In this document: piece after piece, positions 1-5,156 of the stretch
Position numbering within the stretch: the first letter of the stretch is position 1
Layout: every line of letters begins with the position of its first letter
NCBI GenBank assembly: GCA_903821255.1
Contig: CAIJKT010000929.1
Coordinates: 1-5,156, forward strand
DNA length: 5,156 nt
Direction: 5' to 3'
Source: an uncultured Lentisphaeria bacterium
Lineage (GTDB): Bacteria > Verrucomicrobiota > Lentisphaeria > Victivallales > Victivallaceae
Notes under the pieces: generated by a model
Told to the model about the DNA's origin: nothing
Seen by the model: only the letters and a program-made list of their open reading frames with translations
The model's database searches: none
Made by a program: the position numbers and the translations under genes

Positions 1-2010
1 GTGATTCAAATTCTGTCCCGCAGGACCAAGAATAATCCGGTGCTTATCGGTGAGCCCGGCGTCGGCAAAACGGCGGTGGTCGAAGGGCTCGCCCGCCGCA
101 TTTATCGCGGCGACGTGCCGGAAGGCTTGAAAGACCGCCGGATTATCGCCCTGGACATGGGCGCGCTGATTGCCGGGGCCAAGTACCGCGGCGAATTCGA
201 AGAACGGCTGAAAGCTGTTCTGAAAGAGGTTACTTCCGCCAACGGCAGCGTAATTTTATTCATTGACGAACTGCATACCGTGGTCGGTGCCGGTGCCGCC
301 GAAGGCGCGATGGATGCCGGCAATCTGCTGAAACCGATGCTGGCGCGCGGCGAACTGCACTGCATCGGCGCGACGACGCTTGACGAGTACAGGAAGTATA
401 TCGAAAAGGATGCCGCACTGGAACGCCGTTTCCAGTCGGTGCTGGTGGACCAGCCGTCGGTTGAAGACACCATTTCGATTCTGCGCGGGCTCAAAGAGCG
501 TTATGAGATACATCACGGGATCAAGTTGAAAGACAGCGCCCTGATCGCGGCGGCAGTGCTTTCCGATAAATATATTGCCGACCGGTTCCTGCCGGACAAG
601 GCAATTGACCTGATTGACGAGGCCGCCGCCAGCCTGCGCGTCGAAATCGACAGTTGTCCGGCGGAGATCGACGAGATCGAACGCCGGGCCATGCAGCTTG
701 AGATTGAGATTGCCGGATTGAAAAAAGAAAAAGATCAGGCAGCGCTCAAGCGCAAGGAAGGGCTGGAAGCCGAACTGGCCGAATTCAAGAGCCGCGGTTC
801 CGAACTGCGCGCCAGATGGGACAATGAAAAGAAATCCATTGCCGAACTGCGCACCCTGATGGAGTCGCTGGAACTGTCGAAGCAGAGCCTGAACCGGGCT
901 GAGCGCGAATACAATCTGGAAAAGGCCGCTGAACTGCGCCACGGCACCATTCCGGGAATTGAAAAACAGATCAGCGATACCGAGCAGAAGTTGCGCTCCG
1001 GTACCGGTGACCGTCTGCTGAAAGAGGAAGTTGACGAAGAGGACATTGCCGAAATCGTCAGCCGCTGGACCCATATCCCGGTAAGCAGGCTGATTCAGAG
1101 CGAAAAACAGAAACTGCTCAAACTGGGCGACCATCTGCATGAACGCGTCGTCGGCCAGGATGAAGCCGTCATTGCAGTGGCTGACGCCGTGCTGCGCGCC
1201 CGTGCCGGCATGAAAGATCCGAACCGCCCGATTGCGTCATTCATTTTCCTGGGCCCGACCGGGGTCGGCAAAACTGAGCTGGCCAGAGCGCTTGCCCAGA
1301 ACCTGTTCGATGATGAACGAGCCATGGTCCGGATCGATATGTCCGAATACATGGAAAAGCACAGCGTTGCCAGAATGGTCGGCGCGCCTCCCGGATATGT
1401 CGGTTATGAGGAAGGCGGCCAGTTGACCGAGGCTGTCCGCAGAAAGCCGTATTCAGTCGTGCTGTTTGACGAGATCGAAAAAGCGCACAGCGATGTCTTC
1501 AACATCCTGCTCCAGATACTGGAAGACGGGATTATCACGGACTCGCACGGGCGGACCGTCAATTTCAAAAATACGATCATCATCATGACCAGCAATATCG
1601 GCAGCGATATGATCTTGCAGCATCACGGCAATGCCGATGAGATCAAGGAGCAGCTCATGGAACAGCTACGGCTGCATTTCCGTCCGGAGTTCCTGAACCG
1701 CGTGGACGAAACGCTGATTTTCCACGCGCTGGACAAGAAGCATATTCTGGAGATCGTGGATATCCAGATCAGGCGTTTTGCCAGCCGGCTGAAAGAACAT
1801 GACATCAGGATGGAAATATCAGAAGAAGCCAAGAAATATCTGGCTGAAATCGGTTATGATCCGAACTACGGCGCCCGTCCGCTGAAACGCACGCTCGTCA
1901 AGGAACTGGAAACACCGGTTTCCAGGATGATGATCGGCGGCGAACTGCCGGACGGCTCCACCCTGAAAGTCGGTAAAACAAAAGCTGGAATTTCGTTCAG
2001 CACTAAGTAA
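1..2010 (+). CDS. clpB: ClpB/Hsp100 protein disaggregase, 5'-truncated by the window edge
   Basis: ClpB is a cytoplasmic AAA+ hexamer that works with DnaK to thread aggregated proteins through its pore. Both ATPase domains are visible and intact. NBD1 has Walker A GEPGVGKT at residues 17-24, pore-loop Tyr62, Walker B ending D89-E90, sensor-1 near T125-T126 and paired arginine fingers R142-R143. A long middle coiled coil at about 217-340 separates ClpB from ClpC and ClpA. NBD2 has Walker A GPTGVGKT at 418-425, pore-loop Tyr466, Walker B D490-E491, sensor-1 N532, arginine finger R567 and sensor-2 GARPLKR at 624-630. Aligned to E. coli ClpB from memory, the first residue corresponds to about residue 190. 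The N-terminal substrate domain and true start therefore lie some 570 bases to the left, and the GTG at base 1 is only an internal Val codon. The gene ends with tandem in-frame TAA stops (2008-2013). One oddity is His314 where E. coli has Tyr503. Identification is very secure. Confidence 0.97.
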   Translation: MIQILSRRTKNNPVLIGEPGVGKTAVVEGLARRIYRGDVPEGLKDRRIIALDMGALIAGAKYRGEFEERLKAVLKEVTSANGSVILFIDELHTVVGAGAAEGAMDAGNLLKPMLARGELHCIGATTLDEYRKYIEKDAALERRFQSVLVDQPSVEDTISILRGLKERYEIHHGIKLKDSALIAAAVLSDKYIADRFLPDKAIDLIDEAAASLRVEIDSCPAEIDEIERRAMQLEIEIAGLKKEKDQAALKRKEGLEAELAEFKSRGSELRARWDNEKKSIAELRTLMESLELSKQSLNRAEREYNLEKAAELRHGTIPGIEKQISDTEQKLRSGTGDRLLKEEVDEEDIAEIVSRWTHIPVSRLIQSEKQKLLKLGDHLHERVVGQDEAVIAVADAVLRARAGMKDPNRPIASFIFLGPTGVGKTELARALAQNLFDDERAMVRIDMSEYMEKHSVARMVGAPPGYVGYEEGGQLTEAVRRKPYSVVLFDEIEKAHSDVFNILLQILEDGIITDSHGRTVNFKNTIIIMTSNIGSDMILQHHGNADEIKEQLMEQLRLHFRPEFLNRVDETLIFHALDKKHILEIVDIQIRRFASRLKEHDIRMEISEEAKKYLAEIGYDPNYGARPLKRTLVKELETPVSRMMIGGELPDGSTLKVGKTKAGISFSTK

Positions 2011-2026
2011 TAAGATACAAACTCCG

Positions 2027-2048
2027 CTCCGTTCCTTCGGGAACGGAG
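2027..2048. terminator. Hairpin between convergent genes, candidate bidirectional terminator
   Basis: A perfect 9-bp stem (2027-2035 with 2040-2048) is closed on the plus strand by a C-UUCG-G tetraloop, an especially stable RNA loop. It lies 14 bases after the second clpB stop and 6 bases past the adaptor stop on the minus strand, so it could serve both transcripts. The tail after the stem is poor in U on the plus strand (TGCGCTTTATCT) and only mixed U-rich on the minus strand. It may therefore be a weak intrinsic terminator or mainly a 3'-end stabilising hairpin. Confidence 0.7.
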
Positions 2049-2054
2049 TGCGCT

Positions 2055-3011
2055 TTATCTATGGTCGGCAATCGGCGGTTCCGGCTTTTTGAATTTAACC
2101 AGAACGCGCTGGCCAAGCACCAGTTCTCTTTCGTAAACGGTGATAATGCATTCAACCGTCCGGACATCGCTTTTTTCCGTCGGCTCGTCGAAGGACAGGC
2201 GTTTCGGGCCTAGATAAGTTCCCATTTTCAAGACTTTGCCGGTATATGTTTTGGTTTCGTCGGAGTCGGGAACGATATCAACTTTTACGCCCGGCTTGAT
2301 TTGTTTGATGAACTTTTCCTCAACTTCGGCACGCACGATAAACGGGGCATCGGGCACAAACAGGAAAAGCACGGTAACATTCAGCGTGCTGATGCCGTAT
2401 CCCGGCCTGGCGTCGCAGCGCAGGATTCTGCCATCTGCCGGCGCCCGGATATTTTTCATTTCCATATCGTATTCCGCCTGCTTCTGCCTGGCGGCGGCCA
2501 CCATCGCTTCTGCTTCGGCGACTTTGATTTCCGCTTCAAGATGTCCGACCAGGTCATTGGTTTCATCCCACTTCACGCGGGATATGGCTTCCTGCCGGAT
2601 CAGATTCTGCGATCTTTTCTGTTCACGTTTAGCGGCTTCCAGCGACACTTTCAGCGGCTCGATTTTTTTGACCGCCAGTTCAGCTTCGGCTTTGCAGCAT
2701 TCCCAGAGGAGTTTCTCTCTGAGGTCGTCCAGCTTGCACAGGATTTGCCCCTTTTTAACTTTTTCGCCTTCATCCACCAGCAGGTCCTTGAGCACGCCGT
2801 CTTTGCTGGCGGAGAGCTTGACAATACTGCCGTCCACGTCAATTTTGCCGCGCGCAAACGCCGAATACGGGCTTTCATCACTTAGCATTTTGCTGGTCTT
2901 GGTGACGGGCTTGGCAGTATACCATTTATAGGTGAAATATCCGGCTGTTCCCATAATTATTAATATAATAATTATGAAAGTCCACATTTTTTTTCTGGCT
3001 GATCTTCTCAT
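2055..3011 (-). CDS. HlyD/DevB-like periplasmic adaptor (membrane-fusion protein) of an ABC exporter
   Basis: This 318-residue protein would link the inner-membrane ABC motor to an outer-membrane TolC-type channel. It opens with a basic stretch (RRSARKK) and one hydrophobic segment at about 10-28 rich in Ile, which looks like an uncleaved N-in membrane anchor with no lipobox. The first half of a biotinyl-lipoyl domain is at about 57-95 (GVLKDLLVDEGEKVKKGQ), followed by a coiled-coil hairpin at about 98-185. The second lipoyl half is at 186-199 (IRAPADGRI), and a beta-barrel and membrane-proximal region run to the end (GQRVLVKF at 300-307). The hairpin tip carries R133, L137 and S144, the RxxxLxxxxxxS spacing known for TolC-docking adaptors. 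The ATG overlaps the ATPase stop by four bases, and a GGAGG at 3021-3025 is spaced 9 bases from it, which fixes the start. Met9 is an alternative but has no ribosome site. Five Cys residues (92, 105, 106, 199, 288) are unusual for an exported domain. The family is clear; the substrate is unknown. Confidence 0.9.
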   Translation of the reverse strand: MRRSARKKMWTFIIIILIIMGTAGYFTYKWYTAKPVTKTSKMLSDESPYSAFARGKIDVDGSIVKLSASKDGVLKDLLVDEGEKVKKGQILCKLDDLREKLLWECCKAEAELAVKKIEPLKVSLEAAKREQKRSQNLIRQEAISRVKWDETNDLVGHLEAEIKVAEAEAMVAAARQKQAEYDMEMKNIRAPADGRILRCDARPGYGISTLNVTVLFLFVPDAPFIVRAEVEEKFIKQIKPGVKVDIVPDSDETKTYTGKVLKMGTYLGPKRLSFDEPTEKSDVRTVECIITVYERELVLGQRVLVKFKKPEPPIADHR

Positions 3012-3736
3012 TCTTTGAAACCTCCGGGTTCGTCTCTGGTTATTATTCCGTCTTCAATTCTGATCACCCTGTCGGCATGAGGCAGCAGCCTCGGGTCGTG
3101 CGACACGGCGAAGATAGTTGTGCCATGAATTCTTGCTGCCTTGTGCAGCAGGCTGATGACAATCTGTCCGTTTTCCTTGTCCAGTGCGCTGGTCGGTTCG
3201 TCGGCAAACAGAAATTCCGGTTTCTTCGCCAGCGCCCTGGCGATGGCGACGCGCTGTTTTTCGCCGCCGGACAACTGCATCGGTTTCAGGTGCATGACTT
3301 TGCCCAGCCCTACTTCCCTCAATACGTCCTCCGCGATATTCTCCGCTTCTTTTTCTTTTTTGCCGACGTATTTCAGCACAATTAAAATCTGTTCCAGCGC
3401 GGTCAATGAAGCAAACAGGTTGAATCCCTGAAAGATAAAGCCGAAATGATCAAGGCGGAATTTTTCAATCGCGCGGGGCGCCAGCTGCCAGATATCAGTG
3501 TCATTGATATGGACGGTGCCGCTGTCCGGCTCCAGCAGGCCGCTGATTACCGACAGCAGTGTACTTTTCCCCGAACCGGAGGGGCCCATAATCAGGGTCA
3601 GTTTGCCGGGATAAAGATCAAAGGTATTGCCTTTCAGCACATTATTGACAATCTTGCCGCTGACGTAGGAACGCTGTATGTCCATGATCCTGATGGATGG
3701 AATCTCGCCGTTTTTGTTGTATGGTGTTTCGCTCAT
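3008..3736 (-). CDS. ABC exporter ATPase, LolD/MacB/DevA-like
   Basis: This 242-residue nucleotide-binding subunit would dimerise on the cytoplasmic face and power the permease encoded just upstream. All ABC motifs are intact: Walker A GPSGSGKST at 51-59, Q-loop Gln103 in FIFQGFNL, signature LSGGEKQR at 155-162, Walker B FLFADEP at 175-181 with D179 and E180, D-loop SALD at 183-186 and H-loop His213. The short single-domain form and the FQxFNL and LSGGEKQRVAIARAL wording are typical of the group containing LolD, DevA and the MacB ATPase domain. These act mechanically on periplasmic or membrane substrates rather than as classical importers. The ATG overlaps the permease stop as ATGA, and GGAG at 3745-3748 lies 8 bases upstream. 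The stop overlaps the adaptor start in the same way, so translational coupling is likely on both sides. Which of the LolD, MacB or DevA subgroups it belongs to is inferred from its neighbours. Confidence 0.95.
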   Translation of the reverse strand: MSETPYNKNGEIPSIRIMDIQRSYVSGKIVNNVLKGNTFDLYPGKLTLIMGPSGSGKSTLLSVISGLLEPDSGTVHINDTDIWQLAPRAIEKFRLDHFGFIFQGFNLFASLTALEQILIVLKYVGKKEKEAENIAEDVLREVGLGKVMHLKPMQLSGGEKQRVAIARALAKKPEFLFADEPTSALDKENGQIVISLLHKAARIHGTTIFAVSHDPRLLPHADRVIRIEDGIITRDEPGGFKE

Positions 3737-4857
3737 CTCAGCAGCTCCGCGGGTTCGGTTTTATACAGCACCATCAGCGACAGCAGGCCGGAGACCAGCG
3801 AGACCATGATCAGCGCGATTGTCGAGACAAAAACAAACCATAGCGGAATATTGAACGCCAGCTTGTAATATACAGCGATATAGGAAAAGACAATGGTCAG
3901 CACCCAGGCCAGCACCAGCCCGGCGATGCCGACCCAGAACGCCTGTTCCAGCACCACCATGCACAGTGCGCCTTTGGAAACGCCCAGCGCTCTTAATGCG
4001 GCATATTCCTTCAGCGACGCCAGAATTGCCGACCGCAGCGACTGGTTGGTGATGGCAACGCCGATGAACAGCGCGAGGATGGACAGAAAGATAAAAGTCA
4101 GACTGTTGGGGGATTCCAGCAACTGCCATTTCTGGGACTGCCAGAATAAATTGTTTTTGCTCCAGGCTTTCAGCTTGCTGTTCTTCCAGGTGGAATTGTT
4201 CAGTTCTTCCGCCACCGCATCCGCCATTTGCGGATCCCGTATCCTGATCATCAGGAACTGCACCCAGGTCCAGGTCGCCAGCTGCTTGAAAGTATATTCG
4301 GAAGCAAAAACGAAACCGCCGCGGTCATTTTTGTAGCCGTCGGTAATCCCGACGATCTTGACCCGCTTATTGCTGAGCTCAGTATAATCCCCGATATTCA
4401 GATTCAAATTCTTAGAGAAAGACCGGTCTATCACCACCGTCATCGGTTCATCCAGCTTGTCCGCAAACTCCTCCAGAAACTCCGGCGGCATCAGCAGGCA
4501 TTTCTGCTTGTCGGTATTCACCCCGAACAGCGGAGCCCATATCTGTTCGCCCTCATAGGTTTTGCCGCTGCACCAGTAGCGCAGAAACGGACTGACGGAC
4601 TCTATTTCCGGGTGCATGCGCAGGTAGTATTCATTTTTCAGTTCCACCCCGCCGCTGTTCTCGAAAGACGTCAGATTGAAGGCGGATACCCACAGATCCG
4701 CCTGCGAATTATTCAGAATCGCGGTCATGGACAGGGAGAATCCGAGCATCAGTCCGGTCTGGATATAAATCAGCAGCGCGGAGAAACCAAGCGCGAAAAT
4801 GGCGGCCAGGTATCTGCGCCATTCATAGATCAGACTTGCACGGGCCAGGGAAATCAT
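3733..4857 (-). CDS. ABC exporter permease, DevC/MacB-like (FtsX-type fold)
   Basis: This 374-residue protein is the likely inner-membrane subunit of the exporter. Hydrophobic segments fit the four-helix MacB/FtsX plan: TM1 at about 17-40, a large periplasmic domain at about 45-250, then TM2 at 253-273, TM3 at about 303-329 and TM4 at 339-363. The cytoplasmic loop after TM2 holds EYAALRALGVSKG at 284-296, the conserved element of this superfamily that contacts the ATPase. The length (MacB fusions are far longer), the separate ATPase gene, the ADLWV motif after TM1 and the HlyD-type partner together point to the DevC branch. That branch name comes from remembered family features, not a search. 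It is the first gene of the operon. Its own ribosome site is weak: only GGA about 7 bases before ATG. An 8-codon mini-ORF ends in an ATGA overlap with this start and might help translation. The periplasmic domain has two Cys (96, 120). Confidence 0.88.
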   Translation of the reverse strand: MISLARASLIYEWRRYLAAIFALGFSALLIYIQTGLMLGFSLSMTAILNNSQADLWVSAFNLTSFENSGGVELKNEYYLRMHPEIESVSPFLRYWCSGKTYEGEQIWAPLFGVNTDKQKCLLMPPEFLEEFADKLDEPMTVVIDRSFSKNLNLNIGDYTELSNKRVKIVGITDGYKNDRGGFVFASEYTFKQLATWTWVQFLMIRIRDPQMADAVAEELNNSTWKNSKLKAWSKNNLFWQSQKWQLLESPNSLTFIFLSILALFIGVAITNQSLRSAILASLKEYAALRALGVSKGALCMVVLEQAFWVGIAGLVLAWVLTIVFSYIAVYYKLAFNIPLWFVFVSTIALIMVSLVSGLLSLMVLYKTEPAELLR

Positions 4858-4880
4858 ATAGTAATCCGGTTTTCACTCAT
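4854..4880 (-). CDS. Possible 8-codon leader ORF (MSENRITI) overlapping the permease start
   Basis: An ATG at 4880-4878 opens eight codons and stops with TGA at 4856-4854, which overlaps the permease ATG as ATGA. This is the same junction type as the two real gene junctions in the operon. An in-frame stop lies just upstream, so it is not the tail of a longer gene. No clear Shine-Dalgarno precedes it, and an ORF this short can arise by chance. It is listed as a candidate only. Confidence 0.2.
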   Translation of the reverse strand: MSENRITI

Positions 4881-4965
4881 TAATTAACATCTATCTTAAA
4901 CTGTTTTATGCACAGACTGCAAGTTATTCAGACGCTGCGCATAATCGGGATATTTGCAGACACAT
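4858..4965 (-). other. Predicted 5' leader of the exporter operon, with an inverted repeat
   Basis: This is the stretch between the predicted start of transcription and the permease ATG. It contains an imperfect inverted repeat, TTATGCGCAG at 4944-4935 and CTGTGCATAA at 4915-4906 (minus strand). In RNA these would pair over 10 bp with one G-U, around a 19-base loop. A second, overlapping 6-base inverted repeat (CTGCAA with TTGCAG, 4954-4959 and 4917-4922) could compete with it. The leader also contains the mini-ORF MSENRITI (4880-4854). It could be a regulatory leader, an operator for a DNA-binding protein, or simply untranslated sequence. I recognise no known riboswitch class. Confidence 0.4.
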
Positions 4966-4971
4966 TCTATT

Positions 4972-5000
4972 ATGATAAGTATAAAACCATGTTTTGTCAA
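4972..5000 (-). promoter_or_regulatory. Sigma70-type promoter of the exporter operon
   Basis: On the minus strand, a perfect -35 TTGACA (4995-5000) is followed after exactly 17 bases by TATCAT (4972-4977), five of six matches to TATAAT. Transcription would start near 4965, about 108 bases before the permease ATG. The region just upstream of the -35 (about 5005-5055) is strongly A/T rich with A and T tracts, which fits an UP element. This is the best match on either strand in the intergenic region and points at the operon. No experimental support is available from sequence alone. Confidence 0.75.
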
Positions 5001-5156
5001 CGCGTTTTAACAATCTTCAGCAAAAAAGAATGAAACTAAAATTTAAAAATTGAAGAAGTCCAACAGCCGTCGTGTCACCAGTTGCTCGATGAATAGTCAC
5101 CGGCGCGAGGCGCTTTCCTTATTTTTCGATTGTAACGGGGGATATGGGTGACCAAC
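5001..5156. other. Intergenic edge without a supported gene
   Basis: The first part (about 5005-5055) is A/T rich and probably belongs to the operon promoter. The rest turns GC-rich and carries GTCACC at 5074-5079 and 5096-5101 and its reverse complement GGTGAC at 5147-5152. A weak 4-bp GCGC hairpin (5103-5113) is followed by a broken T-rich run. Short open frames exist on both strands (for example TTG at 5050 to TGA at 5151), but none has a ribosome site or recognisable product. A gene could begin just beyond the right edge. Confidence 0.4.

Noticed and set aside
1..3. GTG at base 1 as a start codon of a short ClpB
   Set aside because: It aligns inside NBD1 a few residues before Walker A; E. 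coli ClpB continues for about 190 residues before this point, and the known internal start for the short form lies further upstream. It is a Val codon at the window edge.
256..1140. Long open frame of 294 codons antisense to clpB
   Set aside because: It lies opposite clearly conserved AAA+ coding sequence; its product is low-complexity Phe/Gln-rich and matches no family. It is a shadow of clpB codon use.
2236..2931. Overlapping plus-strand open frames opposite the adaptor
   Set aside because: The minus-strand frame encodes a full adaptor with lipoyl halves, coiled coil and TolC motif; the opposite frames are Ser- and Phe-rich shadows.
3008..3736. Naming the ATPase LolD or MacB outright
   Set aside because: The motifs are shared across this whole exporter group; neighbours favour a DevA-like role, but sequence alone does not justify a gene symbol.
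4228..4887. 219-codon open frame on the plus strand opposite the permease
   Set aside because: The permease frame has coherent membrane helices and family motifs; the plus-strand product has none, and there is no SD at its start.
5103..5126. GCGC hairpin followed by T-rich sequence as a terminator
   Set aside because: The stem is only 4 bp with a 3-base loop and the T-tract is interrupted (TTTCCTTATTTTT); no gene end is visible before it.
5050..5151. 33-codon frame from TTG to TGA, with GTG overlapping its stop
   Set aside because: No ribosome site, rare start codon, a product without recognisable pattern and proximity to the window edge; chance is the simplest explanation.

Overview
The window looks like ordinary chromosomal DNA from a diderm (Gram-negative-type) bacterium with coding GC a little above half. 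The diderm assignment rests on a periplasmic adaptor carrying a TolC-docking motif next to an ABC exporter. A PVC-group bacterium such as a Lentisphaerota member is a possible impression, but nothing here proves any phylum. I see no transposase, CRISPR array, tRNA or rRNA.

Layout: 1-2010 (+) is the 3' three quarters of clpB, the Hsp100 disaggregase, cut by the left window edge. A short hairpin between 2027 and 2048 separates it from a convergent operon on the minus strand. That operon, read from right to left, encodes a DevC/MacB-like permease (4857-3733), a LolD/MacB/DevA-like ATPase (3736-3008) and a HlyD/DevB-like membrane-fusion adaptor (3011-2055). Both junctions are 4-base ATGA overlaps, so the three proteins are probably translated in a coupled way and assembled as one machine. 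A near-consensus sigma70-type promoter sits at 4972-5000, giving a leader of about 108 nt that holds an imperfect inverted repeat and an 8-codon mini-ORF. The mini-ORF also ends in an ATGA overlap with the permease start. The last ~150 bases (5001-5156) are an AT-rich stretch followed by a GC-rich edge with no gene I can support.

How the genes work together: the permease and ATPase would form the inner-membrane MacB/DevCA-type motor. The adaptor would bridge it to a TolC-like outer-membrane channel that is not encoded in this window. The exported substrate cannot be read from sequence; DevBCA relatives export glycolipids and MacAB relatives export peptides or drugs. ClpB is functionally unrelated and is only a convergent neighbour.

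The system is recognisable rather than wholly new. The points most worth a second look are a His at the ClpB M-domain position that is Tyr503 in E. coli, the structured leader with its coupled mini-ORF, and a perfect AT-only-cored palindrome inside the adaptor's membrane-anchor codons.
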